Source of the DNA: Bacteroidota bacterium
Lineage (GTDB): Bacteria > Bacteroidota > Bacteroidia > AKYH767-A > 2013-40CM-41-45
Direction: 5' to 3'
Assembly (NCBI GenBank): GCA_016720655.1
Contig: JADKKE010000033.1
Span: 62,001-126,000 of the forward strand
DNA: 64,000 bases
The notes beneath the pieces are model-generated. The model was not told the origin of the DNA. It was given only the letters and a program-made list of their open reading frames with translations, and searched no databases. The position numbers and the translations under genes are program-made. Shown piece by piece: positions 1 to 8,359 of the stretch. How positions within the stretch are numbered: position 1 is the stretch's first letter; every line of letters begins with the position of its first letter.

Positions 1-1003
1 GCGTCGTCACATGGAACAACGCTGTTGAGTATGCGCCCACGCCAAGAGCAACAAACATATAGCCTAATTGGCTGACCGTTGAATAGGCGAGTACTTTTTT
101 AATATCTGTTTGAGCCAATGCAATCGTTGCAGCAAAAAGCGCTGTTGCCATTCCAATAATTGTGACAATCTCCAGCGTGAATGGTGCGATAGAATACAGA
201 ATATTGGAACGAACAACCATGTATATACCGGCGGTAACCATTGTTGCGGCATGGATGAGTGCCGAAACGGGTGTTGGGCCGGCCATAGCATCAGGTAGCC
301 ATGTGTACAGGGGTATTTGAGCGCTCTTTCCCATTGCACCAACAAACAACAAAAGTGTTATTGCTGTGATCACGGGCTGATTGTCAGGAAGAGATTTTGC
401 GGCGGAAAATACTTCGTTGAATGAAACAGAACCGAACGTTACGTAAATGAGGATGATTCCCAACAGGAAACCCAAATCCCCGATTCGATTCATTATAAAT
501 GCCTTGTTTGCTGCCTTATTATACTCAGTGTTTTTAAACCAGAATCCGATGAGTAGATAGGAGCAAAGACCAACGCCTTCCCAGCCCGCAAACAAGACTA
601 CGTAATTCGATCCAAGCACGAGCAGCAACATGAAAAAAACAAAGAGGTTGAGATAAGAGAAGAATCGAGAATAGCCTTCGTCTTCTTTCATGTATCCGAT
701 AGAATACACATGGATCAAAAATCCTACTCCTGTAACAATCAGAAGCATGGTGATTGAAACCGAATCAATCAGGAATGAGAATGGGATGGAAAGGCTGCCT
801 GATTTTATCCAGTCAAACACGAACACTGTTTCGGATCCATCACCATGTTGAAGAAAAATACCTGCCGACAAGATGAAGGAGGCGAGCACCATGAGTGATG
901 CAAAAATTCCTGTGACTGATTTTGGAAGAACTTTTTGTCCCAGGCTGATCACCAGGAAGCCGATGAGAGGAAAAACGGGGATCAGCCAGGCCAATTGCAT
1001 CAT
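1..1003 (-). CDS. nuoL: NADH-quinone oxidoreductase subunit L, partial (5' part; continues beyond window start)
   Basis: Proton-pumping membrane-arm subunit of respiratory complex I. Translating the minus strand from the ATG at 1003 (a second ATG follows at 1000) gives about 334 residues of a highly hydrophobic protein without a stop before the window edge. Visible family landmarks are the N-terminal helix MQLAWLIPVFPLIGF, the segment GWEGVGLCSYLLIGFW, the segment NRIGDLGF, and the core antiporter motif running from KSAQIPLYTWLPDAM through PTPVSALIHAATMVTAGIY to QTDIKKVLAYSTVSQLG. NuoM and NuoN share part of this fold, but the N-terminus and GWEGVGL/NRIGD motifs favour NuoL. It is not directly preceded by nuoK here: the upstream neighbour is a small unknown gene 183 bp away. 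nuoM would be expected beyond the window edge. Confidence 0.93.
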   Translation of the reverse strand, partial: MMQLAWLIPVFPLIGFLVISLGQKVLPKSVTGIFASLMVLASFILSAGIFLQHGDGSETVFVFDWIKSGSLSIPFSFLIDSVSITMLLIVTGVGFLIHVYSIGYMKEDEGYSRFFSYLNLFVFFMLLLVLGSNYVVLFAGWEGVGLCSYLLIGFWFKNTEYNKAANKAFIMNRIGDLGFLLGIILIYVTFGSVSFNEVFSAAKSLPDNQPVITAITLLLFVGAMGKSAQIPLYTWLPDAMAGPTPVSALIHAATMVTAGIYMVVRSNILYSIAPFTLEIVTIIGMATALFAATIALAQTDIKKVLAYSTVSQLGYMFVALGVGAYSTALFHVTT

Positions 1004-1186
1004 ACGTACACTAAATTGAGGGGCAAAAGTAGCACTTAAATGGAATTAGACAATGTGAAGAATATCATGTTTACAAAGCCAAAAATTTCCCCCGGGTATT
1101 GATCTTTTGTTGGTCAATAGAAAAAAACGAACCCCGGCTAGAACAGCAGGGGCTTGCAAGGCTTCTCTTTGAAACCGGAAGTTGGA

Positions 1187-1435
1187 TCAGCGGTTTTTAA
1201 CTGCAGTTGTTTTCTCTGCCTTTTCTTTCCCTGCTTTTTCGAAAACCTTTTTCCTTTTCGAAGCTTTCAGATACAGGCTCACCTTTTCTGTTGCATAGAC
1301 AGCATATCCATCATCTCTGTATTCCGACATAAATACATCTAAATCAATGTTATTGTCTTCAGCAAAGCGCTCTATTTGTTGAAAATACCCGTTTAGTTTT
1401 TCGAGATCCTCGTACTGTTCCTTGCTCAATGGCAT
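1187..1435 (-). CDS. small hypothetical protein (82 aa), charged and lysine-rich at the C-terminus
   Basis: Not recognised. The 82-residue product starts MPLSKEQYEDLEKLNGYF, is acidic and probably helical in its first half, and ends in a Lys/Ala-rich tail (KRKKVFEKAGKEKAEKTTAVKNR in pattern) like disordered nucleic-acid-binding tails. There is no signal peptide or membrane segment, so it is probably cytoplasmic. It lies on the same strand as nuoL, 183 bp upstream of it. The residue composition looks coding; the overlapping plus-strand frame is Cys/Phe-rich and not credible. Function unknown. Confidence 0.6.
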   Translation of the reverse strand: MPLSKEQYEDLEKLNGYFQQIERFAEDNNIDLDVFMSEYRDDGYAVYATEKVSLYLKASKRKKVFEKAGKEKAEKTTAVKNR

Positions 1436-1659
1436 AGCCTTAGAATTTAGTCTCCTTAATTACAAATTTAACCTAAATAGGAGGCTGAATGTTTCATAGA
1501 AATCCGGACTTTCAACCCGGTTATAAACTCTTATTGTTGATAACCAAGCTTCGTTTGGGGCTGATAATCAGTAAATAATATTGCTTTGGTATAAGTTAGA
1601 TGGTCGTGTTGAAATCGTTATTAACAATTAATCTTCGATGCAAATGAAAACAAAAGCGG

Positions 1660-1682
1660 CAGGGGTAGAAAATCTACCCCTG
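1660..1682 (-). terminator. Rho-independent terminator of the 1716-2216 lipoprotein gene
   Basis: A perfect 10-bp stem (CAGGGGTAGA / TCTACCCCTG) closes a 3-nt loop. Read on the minus strand it is followed within a few bases by a U-rich stretch (CTTTTGTTTTC). It sits 34 bp past the stop of the gene ending at 1716 and closes the minus-strand run of secreted-protein genes. Confidence 0.75.
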
Positions 1683-1715
1683 ACCACTAACAAATGAAAT
1701 CATATGTTTGGGATC

Positions 1716-2216
1716 CTAGCATCCACTTCTTCGGATTTGACAATACATCAAATCATCGGTTTCTCCGTCTTTGTCAAAATCCACCTGAGAGCGAAACTCC
1801 GCGAAGTTCTTTTCAATTGTGGTTTCGTACCGAAGCGTTTTCTGTTTGGGAAACTCCTGATTTAAAATGAGCGTTTTTCCTTGGGTCGACCATTTACCCG
1901 CGCTCTTGATAACAAGCTTTTTATTTTCATCCCGGTATTCGGAAAGATATGTTCCATCTTCCCTAAATACGGATTGCACTTTTGATTTATTAGTAGCGGC
2001 TTTATTCTTTTGCGTCTGGACTTCCATTGTTCCATCAACATTGGAATTATTGATGCTTTTCATGGAAACAAGAACATAGCTTGTGTCCCATCTACCGATA
2101 ATTGCTGTTTTTAAGTCTTCTTGCGAAGCTGCATTTTGCGAAGCCTCCGGAACAGGATCTCTTTTGCAGGCAAATAGGGCGATAAGCAGACCGATAATCA
2201 AAAGGAAATTTTTCAT
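1716..2216 (-). CDS. lipocalin-like lipoprotein (166 aa)
   Basis: Predicted lipoprotein: the N-terminus MKNFLLIIGLLIALFACKRD carries a lipobox (LFAC, modified Cys 17). The remainder looks like the small beta-barrel, lipocalin-like domains common in Bacteroidota. A GRWDTSYVL motif is followed by alternating polar/hydrophobic strands and a FREDGTYLSEY strand. Near the C-terminus the segment DFDKDGETDD resembles a calcium-binding loop. It is the last gene of a minus-strand series of exported proteins (7391 down to 1716), 52 bp after its neighbour, and is followed by a clear terminator. The ligand is unknown; the lipocalin-like label is inference from pattern. Confidence 0.75.
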   Translation of the reverse strand: MKNFLLIIGLLIALFACKRDPVPEASQNAASQEDLKTAIIGRWDTSYVLVSMKSINNSNVDGTMEVQTQKNKAATNKSKVQSVFREDGTYLSEYRDENKKLVIKSAGKWSTQGKTLILNQEFPKQKTLRYETTIEKNFAEFRSQVDFDKDGETDDLMYCQIRRSGC

Positions 2217-2268
2217 CTCATAAGCGATTTATGGCAAAAACTGGTTATTCAATCTGCAATTTAAACAT

Positions 2269-2811
2269 TCACTTTTCACTTTTATTGTCATTTATAAAAA
2301 ATGTTCCGTTTATCTGGGCCCTCTTCACAGCTGTCGCTGCATCAAAAAAGCGGCCAGAAAACGATCCGGTTAATGTGCCGTTTTCTTCGCTAATATCTGT
2401 TATTATAATGGTGGCGTCGTCTCTTTCGTCTTCAAGAGTATACACAACTTTATCCACAGCGGGGTTTTGGCCAAGAATCTCCAAATAGAATTTTTCTCCT
2501 GGTTTTTGGTCTCCGTCTTTATCCAGCTTTATTTTATGGGAGCCCATTGTTGCCGGGATTTCAATTTCTATGTTCAGGGTTTTGTCCCCCATAAAAGCTG
2601 CAAGCTTAAGTTGCACGGTCTTTTTAATTTCATCAACAAAATGAACGCATTCACCAGAATCGGTGCATGAAAGTTCTGTCGTTTTTTCCGCGGGGAAGTC
2701 TTCCCCTTTGAGAATTATTGTTCCTGCTTTGCCGGGAGCAAGCGCAGATAAGTCTGTTGAAGAAAACAAAACACTCAGGCAAATAATTATCGAAGGAATA
2801 AACCGAACCAT
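2269..2811 (-). CDS. exported protein of unknown function (180 aa)
   Basis: Not recognised at family level. The N-terminal 25 residues (MVRFIPSIIICLSVLFSSTDLSALA) form a signal peptide ending in a SALA cleavage pattern. The mature part is beta-rich. It contains two cysteines (LSCTDSGECVHF) that could form a short disulfide loop, an acidic DKDGDQKPGEKF loop that could bind calcium, and a C-terminal stretch with repeated G-x-F/T patterns (NGTLTGSFSGRF, NGTFFIN) seen in several small Bacteroidota exported domains. It lies between an outer-membrane-like protein and a lipoprotein on the same strand, suggesting a shared envelope role. Confidence 0.7.
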   Translation of the reverse strand: MVRFIPSIIICLSVLFSSTDLSALAPGKAGTIILKGEDFPAEKTTELSCTDSGECVHFVDEIKKTVQLKLAAFMGDKTLNIEIEIPATMGSHKIKLDKDGDQKPGEKFYLEILGQNPAVDKVVYTLEDERDDATIIITDISEENGTLTGSFSGRFFDAATAVKRAQINGTFFINDNKSEK

Positions 2812-2862
2812 TGTTCCGGGTTTTAGGCGTTAATGTGAAATCGGATTTCGTATTCAATCATA

Positions 2863-3576
2863 TTAATTACCGAGAGATAATTCGAAACCGGCAATTAGTC
2901 TGGGCAGTTCCGGAAAATTAAATCGGGGACGAAATAAATCCGTAAACCGGTATGTTCCGTAGAATGCGAGTCGGCCGAGTCCAAATCTTAATTCTCCATA
3001 CGCATTCAAGTCGGTATAATAGGGCTGGTTTTTAATTGCCGAACTTACCTTGCTGCCATTGAGCAAATCATTTTTAATAATGTTCCTCACGGTATAGTTC
3101 CATTCACCGGAAACTCCAATGTCTACAAACGTTCCTAATGTATTACCGCGATCCGGGTCTAAATTGAAGCGATTAAAAAAGCCAATTCGTAGCGCAGAGA
3201 AATCGAGGCGTTCTGTTTTATTTTGTATGGGGTTTGGAACAATTTTTCCCGAATCCTGTACCATTTTAAAAACCTGGTAGTCGAGCTGTGCTTCCCATCC
3301 AAAGGAATATATCGAACCAACCTTATATTTCTTTTTAATTCCAAAAGCAAAATCAATGGAGTTTCCATAGCTAATTCGCGCACCTTTTTCATCCGGACCA
3401 AGTACCCAGCCCAGCTTTATAAATGGATAAATATATCGGGGCATATTCTGTCCATGCTTTGACGGAATTGAATCGGTGGCCCTGTCGACGTGCAACAAAA
3501 CTGTTTGTGCGTGCAGACTTGTCATCATAAAAAATAGGACAACAATCGCTGATAATTTACCTGCTCTGGAGTTCAT
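2863..3576 (-). CDS. probable outer-membrane beta-barrel protein
   Basis: Predicted outer-membrane protein of unknown function. From the Met at 3576 the product begins MNSRAGKLSAIVVLFFMMTSLHAQ, a standard signal peptide with cleavage after HAQ. An in-frame Met at 3597 would add seven charged residues and overlap the upstream protease gene, whereas the 3576 start follows its TAA after one base, so 3576 is preferred. The mature part has alternating aromatic/hydrophobic strands (SIYSFGWEAQLDYQVFK, LRIGFFNRFN, LAFYGTYRFTDLF) and turns rich in Asp/Asn/Gly, typical of an eight-or-more-strand barrel. It is likely co-transcribed with the subtilase. Confidence 0.75.
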   Translation of the reverse strand: MNSRAGKLSAIVVLFFMMTSLHAQTVLLHVDRATDSIPSKHGQNMPRYIYPFIKLGWVLGPDEKGARISYGNSIDFAFGIKKKYKVGSIYSFGWEAQLDYQVFKMVQDSGKIVPNPIQNKTERLDFSALRIGFFNRFNLDPDRGNTLGTFVDIGVSGEWNYTVRNIIKNDLLNGSKVSSAIKNQPYYTDLNAYGELRFGLGRLAFYGTYRFTDLFRPRFNFPELPRLIAGFELSLGN

Positions 3577-3577
3577 C

Positions 3578-5224
3578 TTACTTTTGAATCGGGTCATCGG
3601 GAATATCTAGTTTTGGAAAATCCAGGCTGCTTGTGTAGCCTTCAAAATGTACCGTGATTGCATCTCCTTCTCTAAAGTCTTCTGCAAGAAAATGCAAAAC
3701 CTCTTTTTCTTCTGCAAGCAATACATTGTAAGAAACCATCCGCCCAAATTGGTCTTCTACTTTATAAAACAAATTTCGTCTGGCAGAATAGCCCATTGCG
3801 TTCTCATCCGCCGTATATGAGTATTTTTCCCGAAGGATTACTTTGATTTCATTGTTTACAATTACAAAATCAAATGTTGGGTCAACCGTTTTGTTTTTGT
3901 CAAGGAAATACGATGCCTGAGGTATGCCATAGCCGTGCACATAATCAAAATACGGATAGAGGTGACCTGACTTCTGGAGCTCCGCAAACAAATCCATGTT
4001 TGTCCATTCCCTGTGTGATTGCCATGCGCAGGCAGCAAAGCCTGCAACCAATGGCGTTGAAAAAGAGGTGCCGAAAGATGTTTTGAGGCCCTTTTTTCCG
4101 GCAACTACTGCTTTCCCGCTTGCACAAAGGTTGGGCTTCATTTTACCGTCGCTACTGGGCCCATACGAACTAAAATAAATATGTAGGTCCCGCTCAGGGT
4201 CTACGCCACCAATTGCCAATACACTATCGGCATCCGCAGGAGTGTCAATAATGTGCCAATCCTCCTGGCCTTCATTTCCTGCAGCATTCACAACTAAGAT
4301 CCCTTTTTGTGCTGCTATTGTTGCCGCTCTCGCAACAAGGCTTTTTCTCCCGTTCATTTCGTTGCTGAAGTATCTCTTGTTTGTGTAGCCAAGCGAGGAC
4401 GAAATAATATTTGCACCGTGCTGATCAGCCCATTCGGCGGCGGCAAGCCAATACTCTTCTTCGGAAGCTGGTTCCCGAAGTGCATATTCTGTTCTGGCCA
4501 GTAGAAACTCCGCTCCTGTGGCCAAACCCATGTTGAGCGAATCCGCTATTCCGGCTATGCAGGAAAGTGTTGCACAACCATGCCAGTGATGCCCATACAC
4601 AAATTCTTTTTTTGAAACAAAGTCATAGGTCGCGACAATTTTTTTTTCGTCGCGCAGTTTTTTAAAAACCGGACTTTTGTCAACTCCCGGAAATCCGGCA
4701 TCAAAAACGGCTATCCGGATTCCGGTACCATCAAGTTTCTCCTTTTTAAACAGGTCCCCTTGCATTCGGGAAGTTTGAAAACGAAGAAGGTCAATGTTTT
4801 CTTTTTCCGGTGTCTTTGGTTTCACTTCAGAAATAGTGGCGTTCAAGGACATTTGTTCAACATCAAGTACACATGGGAGTTTTCGAATATTCTCCTTTTG
4901 TTCCGGTGAAGCAATTACAGCAACGCCATTCAACCAGCGACTGGACCACGAAAGTTTTGCTCCGGTTTTTTCAATCAAAGAAAGGTAGTTGCCTGAAACG
5001 GGAAAATCTGTTGAGTCTGCAATAGCAATGTTCAATTGTTTGCGCTGGAGAATTGTTCGCGCATCGAAATATGCTTCGGGATTGAATACGCTTCCGTTTT
5101 TATCCTTGAAAGTTACCCAGTACTTTTCTTGCGTGCCTGAAAAAGAAGCCAAGGAGGTCAGCAGACAAAGCAGGAAAAGTCCGCCGGCAAATAAATAACG
5201 CGATGGCGGTTGGTGCTTTTTCAA
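3578..5224 (-). CDS. secreted subtilisin-like serine protease (S8 family)
   Basis: Secreted endopeptidase, 548 aa. Residues 1-29 form a signal peptide. A pro-region or inhibitor-like segment follows (about 30-135), then the S8 domain with all catalytic residues: Asp175 in AVFDAGFPG, His215 in GHHWHGCATLS, oxyanion Asn317 in NAAGNEG and Ser387 in GTSFSTPLVAG. The His motif HGCATLS deviates from the usual HGT but is seen in Bacteroidota subtilases. About 110 residues of beta-rich sequence follow the protease domain, but there is no recognisable T9SS sorting tail, so the export end-point (periplasm or outer membrane) is uncertain. The gene is packed between two exported-protein genes (4-bp gap upstream, 1-bp gap downstream), implying one transcript. 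Confidence 0.92.
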   Translation of the reverse strand: MKKHQPPSRYLFAGGLFLLCLLTSLASFSGTQEKYWVTFKDKNGSVFNPEAYFDARTILQRKQLNIAIADSTDFPVSGNYLSLIEKTGAKLSWSSRWLNGVAVIASPEQKENIRKLPCVLDVEQMSLNATISEVKPKTPEKENIDLLRFQTSRMQGDLFKKEKLDGTGIRIAVFDAGFPGVDKSPVFKKLRDEKKIVATYDFVSKKEFVYGHHWHGCATLSCIAGIADSLNMGLATGAEFLLARTEYALREPASEEEYWLAAAEWADQHGANIISSSLGYTNKRYFSNEMNGRKSLVARAATIAAQKGILVVNAAGNEGQEDWHIIDTPADADSVLAIGGVDPERDLHIYFSSYGPSSDGKMKPNLCASGKAVVAGKKGLKTSFGTSFSTPLVAGFAACAWQSHREWTNMDLFAELQKSGHLYPYFDYVHGYGIPQASYFLDKNKTVDPTFDFVIVNNEIKVILREKYSYTADENAMGYSARRNLFYKVEDQFGRMVSYNVLLAEEKEVLHFLAEDFREGDAITVHFEGYTSSLDFPKLDIPDDPIQK

Positions 5225-5228
5225 ATCT

Positions 5229-5747
5229 TTATTTCTTCTTGGGTTCTGGGAAGACTTTTGTCCATTTCAGAATGTTTACGACCCGTGTGCCTTCTTCATA
5301 GGAATCGGCAAATTTCACACGAAGAAAGTCGTCTGGAAATTCGTAGGTATATTCCATTTCACCGGCCTTACTAATAACGGCAGATGTCTTAGAATATTCA
5401 TTGGTTTCTCTGAAAAAATTTCTGTAAAGATAAACGCCTTTTACGTCTGTTATTGAAAATTGTACGTCATAAGAGTCCCCTGTAAGGTTGAAGGATTCAT
5501 ATTTATTTTCCTTTTTCATTACTGCAACTTTTGCTGCTTTCGGAAATTTTTGAATGTCGTACAGTGTATCGTAATTATAAAACTCCTGTGTTGTTGAAAC
5601 GGTCCAGATGCCTTCGATGGGATCCAGACTGTCCGACTGGCTTGTAAAATATTCTTTGAACAACTCTTCGCTTGTCAGCTTCTGTGCCTGCAAGGAAGCA
5701 GAGAATAGGAAAAATAAAGGAAGGATTCTAAGGAATTTCATGGTCAC
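5229..5747 (-). CDS. small secreted lipocalin-like protein (172 aa)
   Basis: Exported protein of unknown function. The signal peptide MTMKFLRILPLFFLFSASLQAQ ends in the AQA/AQ cleavage pattern typical of Bacteroidota; translation could equally begin at the second Met (5741). The mature protein has a SLDPIEGIWTVS motif followed by about eight short beta strands (KVAVMKKENKYESF, YDVQFSITDVKGVYLYR, EYTYEFPDDFLRVKF). The pattern is that of small calycin/lipocalin-like domains in this phylum. It lies 4 bp upstream of the subtilase gene and 72 bp after the M28 peptidase gene, all on the minus strand, so it may be a partner of the secreted peptidases. This is inference from position only. Confidence 0.72.
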   Translation of the reverse strand: MTMKFLRILPLFFLFSASLQAQKLTSEELFKEYFTSQSDSLDPIEGIWTVSTTQEFYNYDTLYDIQKFPKAAKVAVMKKENKYESFNLTGDSYDVQFSITDVKGVYLYRNFFRETNEYSKTSAVISKAGEMEYTYEFPDDFLRVKFADSYEEGTRVVNILKWTKVFPEPKKK

Positions 5748-5819
5748 GAAAATACGATTTTAGATGATCGCAGTATACTAATATTGTTCCCAAAATTCAC
5801 AATCGGTCAAACCGTCCCC

Positions 5820-7391
5820 TTATTCCTTTGGGGCCGTCTTATCGACGCGGATTCTATCTTTTCTATTTGCCAATTCCCAGGCTGTTAAGAAAACCAATTG
5901 TGCACGATGGGTAAGGAGGTTGATGTTAATTTTATCAATTGTGTCCGTTTCCCGGTGGTAGTCTTTGTGTGTGCCATTAAAATAAAAAATTACCGGAATA
6001 TTGTTTTTGGCAAAATTATAATGATCGCTTCGGAAATAAAAACGGTTGCGGTCGCCGGGGATGTTGTATGTGTAATCAAGTTCAAGTTTTGTAATGCTAT
6101 CGTTCACACTTTCGCTTATTTGATGAAGGTCGGTGCTTAGTTTGTCAGATCCGATGATGTAGATGTAATTTTTTTGACCTGTTGAGTCGTGTTTTTCATC
6201 CGTACGGCCAATCATGTCAATATTAAGATCGGCTACAGTATTAGAGAAAGAGACAACGGGTCTTTTGACGTAATACTTTGATCCCAGAAGTCCCTTTTCT
6301 TCACCACTGACCAGCATAAAGTAAATGCTTCGTCGTGGCGGGTGACCATCCACAACCGCTTTTCTGAATTGGCGAGCTATTTCTATCACAGCAGATGTCC
6401 CGCTCGCATTGTCATCAGCTCCGGGGTGAATCAGGGAATCCTGAATACCTAAATGATCATAGTGTGCAGTGATAAAAAGGGCTTCCTCTTTATTTTCTGT
6501 GCCTTCAATGTAACCGATGATATTCTGACCCATCATGGGTTCCGTTTGCGAAACCATCTTTATAATTGCGTCCGTTGATTGTGTAAACGAAAACGGCCTC
6601 CTTTTTCGTGAGATTTTCCGTATCGTATGCGTTAGTTCCTCTTCTGTATTTTCAGGATAGAACCGTAGCGCCAATGTTTTATTAATAAAAATTACGGGTA
6701 TCGCATCCGGTGATTTGCAAAACCGAAGAAACTCCCCTGTTTTTTTCTCGAAGTTTAAAGAATCTGCAATCACATCTATGCTATCCACAAGAATTAAAAC
6801 AAGCTGCGGCTTCTTCTCCAGCAGCACACTGAATTTTTTTCTCCAGTCTGTAGACCATGCTGATGGATTAATACTTTTCGTGAGAATGCTCTTTCCTTTT
6901 TTATCTTTTGGCTCTCCTTCACAAATCATAATTGTTTTACCGGAAATATTCTGGTTTTTAAAGTCATCGTACAGCGGGTCTGAAATTCCATATCCAAAGA
7001 AGTGAACAGAATCAATCACCATCATGGTGTCTTTGTAGGCCGGGGCATAAAAATAATCTTTCATAAAAAGAAAAAACTGCTGGTTAACTTCTATGCTGGC
7101 TTTTTCATTTGCACGAGTCGTAATCGGATGGAATTGCTCATACCTTCCTTCAATTCCCGGCTTCAATCCGAATCGTTGAAAAGAAGATACAATCAATGAT
7201 GCCGCTTTTTTTTGACCGATCTTCCCTGTTTCTCTTCCTTCCAATGAATCGGAAGCAAGAATGCTGAGTGTGAGAAAAATTGAATCCGGCGAAAGAGCCT
7301 TACTATAAACTGCAGCAACAGGATTTTGGGCCTTGGGCGAATCGCAAAAAAGAAGTAGAAGAATAATTCCTGTGCAATACCGTAGGATCAT
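5820..7391 (-). CDS. secreted M28 family zinc metallopeptidase
   Basis: Exported aminopeptidase-like enzyme, 523 aa, with a signal peptide (cleavage after PKAQ, residue 22). Residues about 115-290 form an insert like the protease-associated domain. The M28 catalytic domain carries all five zinc ligands: His310 (AHYDHLG), Asp326 (PGADDNASG), Glu364/365 (SGEEKGLLGS), Asp392 (NIDMIGR) and His479 (KDYH). It probably releases N-terminal amino acids from peptides in the periplasm or outside. It lies at the head of the minus-strand series of exported proteins and 21 bp downstream of rpiB. A second, shorter M28 enzyme occurs at 61119-62267. Confidence 0.93.
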   Translation of the reverse strand: MILRYCTGIILLLLFCDSPKAQNPVAAVYSKALSPDSIFLTLSILASDSLEGRETGKIGQKKAASLIVSSFQRFGLKPGIEGRYEQFHPITTRANEKASIEVNQQFFLFMKDYFYAPAYKDTMMVIDSVHFFGYGISDPLYDDFKNQNISGKTIMICEGEPKDKKGKSILTKSINPSAWSTDWRKKFSVLLEKKPQLVLILVDSIDVIADSLNFEKKTGEFLRFCKSPDAIPVIFINKTLALRFYPENTEEELTHTIRKISRKRRPFSFTQSTDAIIKMVSQTEPMMGQNIIGYIEGTENKEEALFITAHYDHLGIQDSLIHPGADDNASGTSAVIEIARQFRKAVVDGHPPRRSIYFMLVSGEEKGLLGSKYYVKRPVVSFSNTVADLNIDMIGRTDEKHDSTGQKNYIYIIGSDKLSTDLHQISESVNDSITKLELDYTYNIPGDRNRFYFRSDHYNFAKNNIPVIFYFNGTHKDYHRETDTIDKININLLTHRAQLVFLTAWELANRKDRIRVDKTAPKE

Positions 7392-7412
7392 GGGTTATTT
7401 TGCCCTCAGTAT

Positions 7413-7865
7413 TTATTTTTTTTCCAATTGAATTGCAATTTTATTTACGCGGCTTGCATGTCGACCGCCTTCAAAAGAAGTAGAGAGAAAAGCATGGACA
7501 AACTCAACAGCCTGTTCCCGGGTAACAAATCGACAAGGAATACAAAGTACGTTCGCGTTATTGTGTTGGCGGGCGAGTTCTGCAAGTTCTGTTTTCCACG
7601 CTATTGCCGCCCTGATACCGGAATGTTTGTTTGCCGTGATCGCAACTCCATTCGCGCTCCCGCACAAGAGAATGCCGGATTCATAATCATTGCTTTCAAT
7701 GGAATTTGCCAAAGGATGTACAAAATCAGGGTAGTCAACAGAGTCTGTTGAATGGGTTCCGAAATCCTTGACTTCATATCCTTTTGCTGTCAAGTCGTTT
7801 TTAATGAACTCCTTGTATTCGAAACCAGCATGGTCACACCCGATAGCAATACGTTGTTTTTCCAT
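7413..7865 (-). CDS. rpiB: ribose-5-phosphate isomerase B
   Basis: Interconverts ribose 5-phosphate and ribulose 5-phosphate in the non-oxidative pentose phosphate pathway (LacAB/RpiB family). The product from the Met at 7865 is 150 aa and begins MEKQRIAIGCDHAGFEYK. The longer frame from 7916 adds a non-conserved stretch and is rejected. Key features are the Asp-His of GCDHAGFEYK, the DFGTH loop, the catalytic Cys in LLCGSANGVAITANKH (the GSANG form is common in Bacteroidota) and the conserved HNNANVLCIP motif, with His/Arg residues near the C-terminus (GGRHASRV) for phosphate binding. A candidate promoter and inverted repeat lie directly upstream. Confidence 0.95.
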   Translation of the reverse strand: MEKQRIAIGCDHAGFEYKEFIKNDLTAKGYEVKDFGTHSTDSVDYPDFVHPLANSIESNDYESGILLCGSANGVAITANKHSGIRAAIAWKTELAELARQHNNANVLCIPCRFVTREQAVEFVHAFLSTSFEGGRHASRVNKIAIQLEKK

Positions 7866-7885
7866 GGAATTAGAAAGAAATGATC

Positions 7886-7911
7886 CATAACAAAAGTACG
7901 AATTTGTTATG
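7886..7911 (-). promoter_or_regulatory. rpiB promoter -7 box embedded in a 9-8-9 inverted repeat
   Basis: A perfect 9-bp inverted repeat, CATAACAAA (7886-7894) and TTTGTTATG (7903-7911), is separated by 8 bp. Read on the minus strand, its downstream half contains TACTTTTG (7898-7891), an exact match to the Bacteroidota -7 consensus TAnnTTTG, about 26 bp before the rpiB start codon. A clear -33 TTG at the usual spacing is not obvious. The repeat could be an operator for a dimeric regulator. Basis: sequence pattern only. Confidence 0.45.
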
Positions 7912-8359
7912 AACATGTCATCTTTTCCGGTTTTTAATAGGCTGATTCATACGGCCATTACAAAACGATTTATTAACAGTATTTTTGTGTATTGAGTAAG
8001 AAGCTGTGTTAAACTGGTTATAAATTTCTTTGCATTGTTCATAAACCATTCCTCTTATGAATACCAGAGTACCGTGCAAGAGAAATCTTTCAGCAGTTAT
8101 CAATACATACTGACAAAAAAATCAAAGTTGTTCACGGTGAATCCAACGAATTTTATAAACCACGAAAGTTATACCCGCATGTTGATGAACTGACAGAAAA
8201 CTACAAATCAAATTGTTGGAATAAACAGGCCTGTTGATAATGGTGCTTTTTTCGTGTACAAAACAAAAGTCAACAAAAACGGAGCTGAATTACAAACAGT
8301 ATGAACAGGCTAATAGTAGTAGTATATTTAAGATTAAATTTTAAAAAATTATTATTATT
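7912..8359. other. divergent intergenic region rpiB / nadA, no gene seen
   Basis: About 450 bp between two divergent genes. It is AT-rich; the short frames in it are not credible as proteins. No terminator, tRNA or riboswitch pattern was recognised. A TATATTTA stretch near 8325 could serve nadA as a weak -7 element, but it does not match the consensus exactly. Confidence 0.4.

Noticed and set aside
7918..8103. 61-aa open frame between rpiB and nadA
   Set aside because: No conserved or signal features, AT-rich residue mix, lies in a divergent promoter region; probably chance.
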